Source: CAINVV01 sp037440345 (GTDB lineage Bacteria; Bacteroidota; Bacteroidia; Bacteroidales; Prolixibacteraceae). From it: a DNA stretch of 6,341 nt. The stretch is from NCBI GenBank assembly GCA_037440345.1, contig JBBIUJ010000255.1, forward strand, positions 1-6,341, given 5' to 3'. Positions 1-5,318 of the stretch are shown one piece after another (the stretch's first letter is position 1; each line of letters starts with the position of its first letter). Both the position numbers and the translations under genes were made by a program. The notes beneath the pieces are model-generated. The model was not told where the DNA came from. It saw nothing but the letters and a program-made list of their open reading frames with translations, and searched no databases.

Positions 1-150
1 CACCGATTCAGGTTCGGTAAAGCCGCTCAGATAATAAAAACTGCTGTCGAAACGGTATGGATAGTCGGCATCGGCGTTGCGCGGCTGCTCAGGCGCATTC
101 GGCAGGATTGCGATGCCGCGCTGCATTTTTGCGATCAGGCGGGTGCGGCG
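1..150 (-). CDS. pepP: Xaa-Pro aminopeptidase N-terminal fragment (partial, runs off left edge)
   Basis: Read on the minus strand from about 150 to base 1, this frame has no stop and gives RRTRLIAKMQRGIAILPNAP followed by a segment containing DADYPYRFDSSFYYLSGF and then TEPESV. This matches the N-terminal domain of PepP-type Xaa-Pro aminopeptidases, where an R-N-x-D-x-x-Y-P-(Y/F)-R-x-x-S-x-F-x-Y-L-(T/S)-G-F-x-E-P-E signature is characteristic. The enzyme is a cytoplasmic metallopeptidase that removes an N-terminal residue preceding proline. Only about 50 residues of a family usually near 430-460 long are visible; the catalytic metal-binding domain would lie left of the window. The wording resembles beta/gammaproteobacterial PepP, unlike the Bacteroidetes genes further right. 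An in-frame ATG at 171-169 lies inside the palindrome at 153-179, and the extra residues it adds do not look like PepP, so the true start was probably lost at the junction near 150. Family call is fairly sure; organism of origin is inference. Confidence 0.8.
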
Positions 151-506
151 AGCGGGCCGGATGGCGCGCATCCGGCCCGAAGACGTGAACGCAAGGATCG
201 AGCTCGCGCTCGCGCGCCACCGACAGCGCGGTGATCATCAGCGGCGCGACCGGCGGGAGCAGGACGAGGATCGTCCGCGAGCTGGTCATCGAGTCCGCGC
301 TCATCGGCTTCCTCGGCGGCGTCATCGGCCTGGTCCTCGGCGCCGTCGTCGTGACGATCGGCCTGCATTGTCCGGAGTGAACGATGAACACAGCTTCCTA
401 CGCGGCGCGCTTTCCGAGCCTGAAGTTCGAGCAGCCCGCGAGGGCGAGTGTTGCAACTGCGGCGAGCGCTCGCGCGCGTGCACGGCCGGGTGCGCCCGCA
501 CCTGCG
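151..506. other. GC-rich foreign insert with broken membrane-protein-like frames
   Basis: This stretch is visibly much richer in G and C than the DNA to its right and contains no complete gene. On the plus strand, codons starting at 198 and running to a TGA at 378-380 end almost entirely in G or C up to about 360. They include RIVRELVIESALIGFLGGVI (267-326), which resembles the last cytoplasmic-to-membrane segment of FtsX/MacB-type ABC permeases. The minus frame that shares those wobble positions reads PVAPLMITALSVARERE, which resembles an ABC-2 permease, so strand is not settled and the piece may itself be composite. From about 384 rightwards the wobble bias weakens and no family is recognisable. 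Both ends abut unrelated gene fragments (pepP left, serS right). I treat it as chimeric filler, not a gene. Confidence 0.6.
153..179. repeat. Perfect 10-bp inverted repeat at the pepP junction
   Basis: CGGGCCGGAT at 153-162 is exactly complementary to ATCCGGCCCG at 170-179, with a 7-base loop (163-169). The hairpin is very GC-rich. There is no T tract on either side, so a standard intrinsic terminator is not indicated. It sits right where recognisable PepP sequence stops, so it may mark or have promoted the join. Confidence 0.8.
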
Positions 507-508
507 GC

Positions 509-889
509 AACCACCAGGTTGTCTTCAGGTGTTCTACCTGCCGGAACCAGGGATGAAGGCAGATTAGGCATCTGAACCTGTAGCGCTGCCAATTGAGAAT
601 CAATGTTCACAAAATCCTCATCGTGCTGACGGATCAACTCCTTTAAAACCACAGTCCGCTCTTTGGCTTTGTTGGCCTCTTCCGTTTTACCATCTTTAAA
701 CAGGAGTCCGATCTCCTTCGACAATTGGTTCATCTCCGCTTTGCAACCATCACTTTCGATCTGGTATTCGTTTCGTTTCTGGTAGAGGGCCAATACCTGC
801 TGAACGATTTCACGTGCATCGAAATGTTTGACAGCGAGTCTTTCGATCACAAATTCCGGATTCTCCTGGATAAATTTTAAGCTGAGCAT
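509..889 (-). CDS. serS: Seryl-tRNA synthetase, N-terminal fragment cut at a chimeric junction
   Basis: The ATG at 889 opens MLSLKFIQENPEFVIERLAV, the usual beginning of bacterial SerRS, and continues through a charged helical stretch (about residues 27-105) that forms the long antiparallel coiled-coil arm gripping the tRNA-Ser variable arm. QMPNLP (106-111) and VPAGRTPEDN (115-124) are the conserved link to the catalytic core. Family identity ends at about residue 127 (base 509). Beyond that the open frame carries on for 36 residues of Ala/Arg/Gly-rich sequence to a stop at 398-400. A complete SerRS is about 420 residues, so the class II catalytic domain (motifs 1-3) is absent and this fragment could not charge serine. 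The gene follows rplU-rpmA, a common Bacteroidetes order, but is separated from rpmA by a terminator and seems to have its own promoter. The truncation is most likely artefactual. Confidence 0.9.
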
Positions 890-890
890 A

Positions 891-925
891 ATGAGATATG
901 AGTTATGAGTTATGAGTTATGAAGG
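891..925. repeat. Five-unit 7-bp tandem repeat abutting the serS start
   Basis: On the plus strand the units are ATGAGAT (891-897), ATGAGTT (898-904), ATGAGTT (905-911), ATGAGTT (912-918) and ATGAAGG (919-925). Three are identical and the flanking two are degenerate. The array ends one base before the serS start codon (887-889) and fills nearly the whole predicted leader. No Shine-Dalgarno-like motif lies within it. Confidence 0.85.
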
Positions 926-931
926 ATGGGT

Positions 932-939
932 CAAAGTTA
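932..939 (-). promoter_or_regulatory. Putative serS promoter, -7 element TAACTTTG
   Basis: On the minus strand 939-932 reads TAACTTTG, an exact fit to the Bacteroidetes -7 consensus TAnnTTTG. Transcription would start near 925, at the first heptad unit, giving a leader of roughly 35 bases. There is no good TTTG at the -33 position (959-962 reads TGAA), so the call is tentative. It sits directly downstream of the rpmA terminator, as expected for a promoter restarting transcription for serS. Confidence 0.4.
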
Positions 940-943
940 CAAC

Positions 944-985
944 AAAAAAAACTCCTGTTTCATTGCCAGGGCAACAAAACAGGAG
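944..985 (-). terminator. Intrinsic terminator of the rplU-rpmA operon
   Basis: Arms CTCCTGTTT (952-960) and AAACAGGAG (977-985) are perfectly complementary over 9 bp. Inside them TTGCC (963-967) can pair with GGCAA (970-974), extending the hairpin across a small internal loop. On the minus strand the stem is followed at once by eight T residues (951-944). It lies 23 bases beyond the rpmA stop codon. Confidence 0.9.
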
Positions 986-1008
986 AGAATTTATGAGCTG
1001 TGTCTGAA

Positions 1009-1275
1009 TTACTCTGCTTCCTTCAAAGGCTCAACGCTAACATACGACTTCGCGTTGGTCTTCTTTTTGAATGCAACGGTACCATCGATCAAAGCGAAAA
1101 GTGTATGATCTTTACCGATTCCAACGTTTGCCCCTGGATTGTGAACAGTACCACGCTGGCGCACCAGGATGTTACCTGCCTTGGCAGCCTGACCGCCAAA
1201 AATTTTCACTCCAAGTCGTTTGCTTTCTGATTCGCGGCCGTTCTTCGAACTACCCGCCCCTTTTTTATGTGCCAT
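1009..1275 (-). CDS. rpmA: 50S ribosomal protein L27 (bL27)
   Basis: The 88-residue product starts MAHKKGAGSSKNGRESESKR, the hallmark bL27 N-terminus whose flexible tail reaches towards the peptidyl transferase centre, followed by LGVKIFGGQAAKAGNILVRQ and RGTVHNPGANVGIGKDHTLF. Length is normal for the family (about 85-95). The N-terminus begins directly at MAHKKG, so it lacks the extension that Firmicutes remove with the Prp protease. The ATG at 1275 lies 20 bases after the rplU stop. The spacer is AT-rich (TAAAAACAATTTACC) with no classic Shine-Dalgarno, which is typical of Bacteroidetes. It is co-transcribed with rplU and ends before the strong terminator at 985-944. Identification is essentially certain. 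Confidence 0.98.
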   Translation of the reverse strand: MAHKKGAGSSKNGRESESKRLGVKIFGGQAAKAGNILVRQRGTVHNPGANVGIGKDHTLFALIDGTVAFKKKTNAKSYVSVEPLKEAE

Positions 1276-1295
1276 GGTAAATTGTTTTTAGAGGG

Positions 1296-1607
1296 TTACG
1301 CTACTATTTCTGAAATTTGAATCTGGGAAAAGAATTGACGGTGACCGTTTTTCTTTCTGTAACCTTTGCGACGGTTCTTTTTGAAAACGATGACCTTCTC
1401 CCCTTTCAGGTGCGAAAGAACTGTTGCATTCACTTTTGCGCCTTCAACAACGGGTGCTCCGACGGTGATGACCCCTTCGTTGTCGACCAATAATACTTTA
1501 TCGAAAGTTACCTCTGTTCCCACTTCGTTTGGAAGACGGTGAACATAGACTTTCCTCTCTTTTTCCACCTTGAACTGCTGTCCGGCGATTTCTACAATTG
1601 CGTACAT
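1296..1607 (-). CDS. rplU: 50S ribosomal protein L21 (bL21)
   Basis: The 103-residue product begins MYAIVEIAGQQFKVEKERKV, the diagnostic bL21 start. It continues with an F-DKVLLVDNEG segment, the VGAPVVEGAKV loop and a strongly basic rRNA-binding tract, VIVFKKNRRKGYRKKNGHRQ, before the hydrophobic tail. bL21 binds 23S rRNA in the large subunit. Length matches the family (about 100-105). It is the first gene of the rplU-rpmA pair, with a promoter-like element about 80 bases upstream and a leader of roughly 70-75 bases. The ATG at 1607 is the only reasonable start; the bases before it (AAATTGTAAAC) contain no Shine-Dalgarno. No anomaly is seen. Confidence 0.98.
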   Translation of the reverse strand: MYAIVEIAGQQFKVEKERKVYVHRLPNEVGTEVTFDKVLLVDNEGVITVGAPVVEGAKVNATVLSHLKGEKVIVFKKNRRKGYRKKNGHRQFFSQIQISEIVA

Positions 1608-1686
1608 GTTTACAATTTAAATATTTGGGTCCGGCAGGCGGGCTAAACTCTCCTCTTTTTGAGCCTGAACGAACTATTTCGGACTG

Positions 1687-1717
1687 CAAAAGTAATCATT
1701 TTCATCTTTCCAGCAAT
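1687..1717 (-). promoter_or_regulatory. Bacteroidetes-type promoter for rplU-rpmA
   Basis: On the minus strand 1694-1687 reads TACTTTTG, an exact TAnnTTTG -7 element. ATTG at 1717-1714 matches three of four bases of the -33 TTTG, with a 19-base spacer, which is the expected distance. Transcription would begin near 1681, leaving a 70-75 base leader before the rplU ATG at 1607. Assignment rests on motif and spacing only. Confidence 0.65.
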
Positions 1718-1746
1718 ATTGATAGAAAAATATTTTCAAGATGCGC

Positions 1747-1843
1747 CTTCGTGAAACCTTTGTGCTTTCCTTCGTGTTCTTCGTGGTTAAGTTTTTTATT
1801 TTTTACCACAAAGGTCACAATGGATTACACAAAGTACTCAAAG
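1747..1843. repeat. Mirrored array of CTTYGTG / CACRAAG heptads (imperfect inverted repeat)
   Basis: Left arm: CTTCGTG at 1747, CTTTGTG at 1758, CTTCGTG at 1770 and CTTCGTG at 1779. Right arm, in the complementary sense: CACAAAG at 1807, CACAATG at 1816, CACAAAG at 1828 and a degenerate CTCAAAG at 1837. Counting outward from the centre, both arms have spacings of 9 then 12 bases, so they can pair into one long imperfect hairpin around a T-rich loop (about 1790-1804). It lies between the mscL stop and the rplU promoter and could act as an mscL terminator. No coding frame covers it. Confidence 0.8.
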
Positions 1844-1854
1844 TAAAGGGCTGA

Positions 1855-1905
1855 AATACCCACGAGAATATATTCACACCAACCGAAAATGATTATGTGG
1901 GTATT
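1855..1905. repeat. 9-bp inverted repeat downstream of mscL
   Basis: AATACCCAC (1855-1863) is complementary to GTGGGTATT (1897-1905), with a 33-base loop. A second small pair, GCCGTT (1913-1918) and AACGGC (1943-1948), lies nearer the mscL stop. Both fall in the gap between mscL and the rplU promoter. Neither has a convincing T tract on the minus strand, so I do not call either a terminator. Confidence 0.45.
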
Positions 1906-1953
1906 CCATTGGGCCGTTAAAAAACAAGATATAAACAAATGAAACGGCTTGAA

Positions 1954-2376
1954 TCATTGCTTCTTCAGTAAATCCCTGATCTCCGTGAGCAACAACTCTT
2001 CTTTTGAAGGTTCTGGCGGAGCCGGTGGAGCGGCTGGCAACTCATTTTTCTTCATGAAGCGGTTCATCATTTTGATCATCATAAAGATGGCAAATGAGAT
2101 AATCAGGAAGTCGACTGTGACCTGAATGAAATTTCCATAATTTAGACTTGCGCCTTGCGCAACGACCTTTCCCCCGGAAATAACTGGTTCACTCAGTTGG
2201 ATTTTGAATGAACTGAAATCTGTGCCGCCAACAATCATACCCAGTGGCGGCATCAGCACATCCGTTACAAAAGAGGTGATAATCTTGCCGAAAGCGGCCC
2301 CGATGATGATACCCACTGCCATATCCACGACATTGCCGCGCATGGCAAACTCTTTGAATTCTTTTCCGATACTCAT
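1954..2376 (-). CDS. mscL: Large-conductance mechanosensitive channel MscL
   Basis: This 140-residue inner-membrane protein is very close to Escherichia coli MscL. The N-terminal amphipathic helix MSIGKEFKEFAMRGNVVDMA leads into TM1 (about 15-45, with VGIIIGAAFGKI lining the pore). A periplasmic loop follows, then TM2 (about 83-105, FIQVTVDFLIISFAIFMMIK), a proline-rich linker and the C-terminal bundle helix EELLLTEIRDLLKKQ. Homopentamers open under membrane tension and release solutes on hypo-osmotic shock. The gate positions corresponding to E. coli Leu19 and Val23 are Met19 and Ile23 here, both conservative, and Gly22 is kept. The ATG at 2376 aligns with the E. coli start. It stands alone, 142 bases after mutS, with a repeat-rich gap on each side. 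Identification is very secure. Confidence 0.97.
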   Translation of the reverse strand: MSIGKEFKEFAMRGNVVDMAVGIIIGAAFGKIITSFVTDVLMPPLGMIVGGTDFSSFKIQLSEPVISGGKVVAQGASLNYGNFIQVTVDFLIISFAIFMMIKMMNRFMKKNELPAAPPAPPEPSKEELLLTEIRDLLKKQ

Positions 2377-2410
2377 AATTGCTCAAATTTAAATGTTTAT
2401 GACTCAATTT

Positions 2411-2513
2411 GAAGAGGAGAAGATGGGAGCGTGAGAAGATGAGAGGGTAAGAAGATACATTTTCTCATATTCCCATATTCCCATATTTTCATTTTCCCAT
2501 CTTCTCACCCTCA
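2411..2513. repeat. 8-bp-period repeat arranged as an inverted repeat between mutS and mscL
   Basis: Right arm: six 8-base units starting at 2466, namely CATATTCC, CATATTCC, CATATTTT, CATTTTCC, CATCTTCT and CACCCTCA. The left arm (2411-2450) carries the same kind of unit in the opposite sense; on the minus strand it contains CATCTTCT, CACGCTCC, CATCTTCT. The best pairing is GAGAAGATGGGA (2417-2428) with TCCCATCTTCTC (2495-2506), 12 perfect bases. It begins just past the mutS stop (2519-2521) and ends before the mscL leader. It is non-coding and may form a weak terminator or processing hairpin. Confidence 0.8.
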
Positions 2514-2518
2514 AATTT

Positions 2519-5137
2519 TCACATTCCAGTTATCTTTTTAATCTCGTTCAACTTGTTGAGCGCTTCGAGTGGCGACATCCGGTTGATATCCAGATTCCTG
2601 ATTTCATCGCGAATCTGCTTGAGGACCGGATCGTCGAGTTGGAAGAAGCTGAGTTGGTATCCTTCCCTGTTTTGGGCCAGGTCGCCAACCGGTTTCGCCG
2701 GATACTCCTTGCGGTTGCTCTTCTCCATCTGGGCAAGAATATCTTCGGCTCGTGCCACCACGCTCCGTGGCATCCCGGCCATCTGGGCCACATGGATACC
2801 AAAGCTGTGGTTACTTCCTCCCGGCACCAATTTGCGCAAAAAGATGATGTTTTTCCCCATCTCTTTAATCGAGACGTTGAAATTCCGGATGCGCCCAAAC
2901 GATTTCTCCATCTCGTTCAACTCATGGTAATGGGTGGCAAACAGGGTCTTGGCCCTCGCCCTCGGATGTTCGTGGATGTATTCGACGATCGACCAGGCAA
3001 TGGAGATACCATCGTAGGTGCTGGTGCCCCGCCCCAGCTCGTCGAAGAGGATCAGACTCCGGTCCGAAATATTGTTGAGGATGCTGGCCGCCTCAGTCAT
3101 CTCTACCATGAAGGTGGATTCGCCCAACGAAATGTTATCGGAAGCCCCTACCCTGGTGAATATCTTATCGATATACCCGATACTTGCCGCTTCGGCCGGC
3201 ACATAAGATCCCATCTGCGCCAGCAGCACAATCAGCGCCGTCTGTCTGAGCAGGGCCGATTTACCAGCCATGTTTGGGCCGGTAATCATGATGATCTGCT
3301 GTTCGTTGTTGTCGAGTGTCAGGTCATTGGCAATATACTTTTCGCCTACCGGGAGTTGCTGTTCGATCACCGGATGCCGCCCCCCTTTGATCTCCAAAAG
3401 ATCGCTGTCGTTTACATCCGGACGGGAATATTTGTACTGAACCGCGACAGTGGCGAAAGAGCACAGGCAATCGATCTGAGCAGTCAACATGGCATTGAGT
3501 TGTATGGCTTGGTAATAATCTGTCAATGAATTGATCAGATCGTTGAAAAGGGAGGTCTCCAGCGCCAGAATACGCTCTTCAGCGCCCAGGATTTTGGTCT
3601 CATACTCTTTCAGCTCTTCGGTAATATAACGCTCAGCATTAACCAGCGTCTGTTTGCGGATCCAGTCGTTGGGGACTTTGTCCTTGTGCATGTTGCGCAC
3701 TTCGATAAAATAGCCGAAAACATTGTTGTAGGAGACCTTCAACGATGAGATGCCAGTGCGAATACTCTCGCGCTCCTGGAGTTTTTGCAGGTAGTCTTTG
3801 CCCGAAAAGGCCAGGGAGCGCAGTTCATCTAGCTCGGCCGAGACACCTTGGGCGATCGCGTTTCCCTTGACCAGCATCACCGGAGGTTCTGCAACCAATT
3901 CTTTCGCAATTCGTTCACAAATGGTATGACAAGGATTCAGTTGTTCGGCAATTCTTACCAGGACATTGTTCTCCGAAGAGTCGCAGTAGCTTCTGATTTT
4001 GGCAATGGCCATCAGGGAGTTTTTCAATTGCACCATTTCCCGGGGATTGATTCGGCCGACTGATGCCTTTGAGATGATACGTTCGAGATCTCCCACAAGG
4101 TGCAATTGTGTTTCGATCCCTTCCCTTAGTTCAGAATGGGTAACAAAACGTTCTACTACCTCCTGTCGTTCCTTTATTTTACCCGTATCCTTCAAAGGAA
4201 GCGCCATCCAGCGCTTCAGCAACCTGGCGCCCATCGGTGTGATGGAGCGGTCGATCACCTGGATAAGCGTTTTCGCACCTTCGTTGATCGTATGAAAAAG
4301 TTCGAGGTTGCGGATCGTGAAGCGGTCGAGCCAGACATACTGGTCTTCCTCGATCCGCGAAAGCGCCGTGATATGGCTTACCTGCTTGTGCTGGGTGATG
4401 TCGAGGTAATAGAGAATGGCGCCTGAAGCGATGATGCCCATCTCAAGATTCTGAACACCGAAACCCTTGAGGTTGGCCGTCTCGAAATGTCGCAGTAACC
4501 GGTCGTTGGCCGCATCGAAGGTATAGACCCAGTCGTCGAGTTTGTAGGTGTAGAATTTAGGCCCAAAATATTCTGTAAAGAGTTTCTCCTTTCCTTTTTG
4601 AAAAAGCACCTCCTTGGGCTGAAAACTACTGAGCAACTTATCGACGTGTTCGAAGCTCCCCTCCGCTGTTATAAACTCGCCGGTTGAGATATCCAGGAAG
4701 GCTACACCTGCAATATTTTTTTCGACATGAACCGATGCCAGGAAATTGTTCTCCCTGTGTTCCAACACATTGTCATTGATTGACACCCCCGGGGTAACCA
4801 GTTCTGTGATTCCCCGTTTGACGATCGTTTTGGTGAGTTTGGGATCTTCGAGCTGTTCGCAGATCGCTACCCGCTGACCTGCCCTAACCAGCTTTGGAAG
4901 GTAAGTGTCCAATGCATGGTAGGGAAATCCGGCAAGTTCCACAAAACTGGCGGAGCCGTTTGCACGGCGGGTCAGGGTGATGCCGCAGATCTCAGCAGCT
5001 TTAATGGCATCTTCCCCGAAGGTTTCGTAGAAATCACCTACCCGGAAAAGCAAAACAGCGTCGGGGTATTTGTTCTTGACTGCATAATATTGCTTCATCA
5101 ACGGGGTCTCGACATATTTATTGGGGGAGGTAGTCAA
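2519..5137 (-). CDS. mutS: DNA mismatch repair protein MutS (MutS1), TTG start
   Basis: This 872-residue protein has the full MutS1 layout. The mismatch-recognition domain (about 10-125) contains TPLMKQYY and GDFYETF, whose Phe36 and Glu38 are the wedge residues that stack on and contact the mispaired base. The connector (about 130-270) and core/lever with clamp (about 290-570) follow. The ABC-type ATPase has Walker A GPNMAGKS at 620-627, Walker B LILFDELGRGTST with Asp699-Glu700, and THYHEL at 735-740. FGIHVAQMAGMP and the C-terminal SPLEALNKLNEIK helix are present. It scans new DNA as a dimer and recruits MutL. The start is TTG at 5137; an in-frame TGA lies four codons upstream, and the next ATG (Met14) would cut into the conserved TPLMKQYY segment. 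An ATG at 5150-5148 is one base out of frame. A very weak promoter-like TATATTTA lies at 5170-5163. The gene is otherwise intact. Confidence 0.97.
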   Translation of the reverse strand: MTTSPNKYVETPLMKQYYAVKNKYPDAVLLFRVGDFYETFGEDAIKAAEICGITLTRRANGSASFVELAGFPYHALDTYLPKLVRAGQRVAICEQLEDPKLTKTIVKRGITELVTPGVSINDNVLEHRENNFLASVHVEKNIAGVAFLDISTGEFITAEGSFEHVDKLLSSFQPKEVLFQKGKEKLFTEYFGPKFYTYKLDDWVYTFDAANDRLLRHFETANLKGFGVQNLEMGIIASGAILYYLDITQHKQVSHITALSRIEEDQYVWLDRFTIRNLELFHTINEGAKTLIQVIDRSITPMGARLLKRWMALPLKDTGKIKERQEVVERFVTHSELREGIETQLHLVGDLERIISKASVGRINPREMVQLKNSLMAIAKIRSYCDSSENNVLVRIAEQLNPCHTICERIAKELVAEPPVMLVKGNAIAQGVSAELDELRSLAFSGKDYLQKLQERESIRTGISSLKVSYNNVFGYFIEVRNMHKDKVPNDWIRKQTLVNAERYITEELKEYETKILGAEERILALETSLFNDLINSLTDYYQAIQLNAMLTAQIDCLCSFATVAVQYKYSRPDVNDSDLLEIKGGRHPVIEQQLPVGEKYIANDLTLDNNEQQIIMITGPNMAGKSALLRQTALIVLLAQMGSYVPAEAASIGYIDKIFTRVGASDNISLGESTFMVEMTEAASILNNISDRSLILFDELGRGTSTYDGISIAWSIVEYIHEHPRARAKTLFATHYHELNEMEKSFGRIRNFNVSIKEMGKNIIFLRKLVPGGSNHSFGIHVAQMAGMPRSVVARAEDILAQMEKSNRKEYPAKPVGDLAQNREGYQLSFFQLDDPVLKQIRDEIRNLDINRMSPLEALNKLNEIKKITGM

Positions 5138-5254
5138 TGTTACTGGTCATTTAATGAGTAGGTAAATATAGAAAAATCATCGTAATCGGTCAGCATTCGC
5201 TCATAATGATTGCTAAATAAATTGTATATTGCTGCTTCTCCTGATTAGGTAAAA

Positions 5255-5315
5255 TCACCACATAGGCACATAGGACACAATATTTTCTACTGTGTCCTAT
5301 GTGCCTATGTGGTGA
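5255..5315. repeat. Perfect 25-bp inverted repeat after the DUF4105 gene
   Basis: Bases 5255-5279 are exactly complementary to 5291-5315, with an 11-base loop (5280-5290, ATATTTTCTAC). The arms are built from a short iterated unit: the right arm contains CCTATGTG twice in a row. The hairpin starts three bases after the stop codon of the DUF4105 gene (5321-5319) and ends 117 bases before the mutS start. Downstream on the minus strand comes only ATTTTACC, so it could be a terminator with a poor T tract. It may equally be a dispersed intergenic repeat. Confidence 0.95.
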
Positions 5316-5318
5316 AAT

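Noticed and set aside
198..380. Plus-strand FtsX/MacB-like permease fragment as a stand-alone gene
   Set aside because: Only one helix-sized segment fits the family, the opposite strand gives an equally plausible ABC-2-like reading, and the frame is closed by a TGA at 186-188 upstream. I left it as part of the described insert.
77..556. Cysteine-rich plus-strand peptide (CCNCGERSRACTAGCARTCG region) that could look like a ribosomal natural product precursor
   Set aside because: It lies wholly in the GC-rich chimeric stretch and crosses the serS junction. There is no leader-like part or maturation gene nearby, and the cysteines come from GC-rich codons in a frame whose wobble bias is not consistent along its length.
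1608..1684. Autoregulatory ribosomal-protein leader structure before rplU
   Set aside because: I could find only a 5-bp outer pairing (1629-1633 with 1680-1684) and competing 3-4 bp inner pairings, with no recognisable known leader motif.
2384..2391. TAAATTTG on the minus strand as an mscL promoter
   Set aside because: It fits TAnnTTTG but ends only seven bases before the ATG, so transcription would start at about the start codon. There is no TTTG 19 bases upstream either. AT-rich leader sequence makes a chance match likely.
2639..3529. Long 296-residue plus-strand open frame inside mutS
   Set aside because: It is the antisense shadow of the conserved MutS ATPase and core region, with no homology I recognise. 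The minus strand carries every MutS motif.
5255..5315. CRISPR or insertion-sequence terminal repeats
   Set aside because: There is one pair of facing arms with an 11-base loop and nothing between them. There is no transposase, no spaced direct repeats and no target-site duplication visible.
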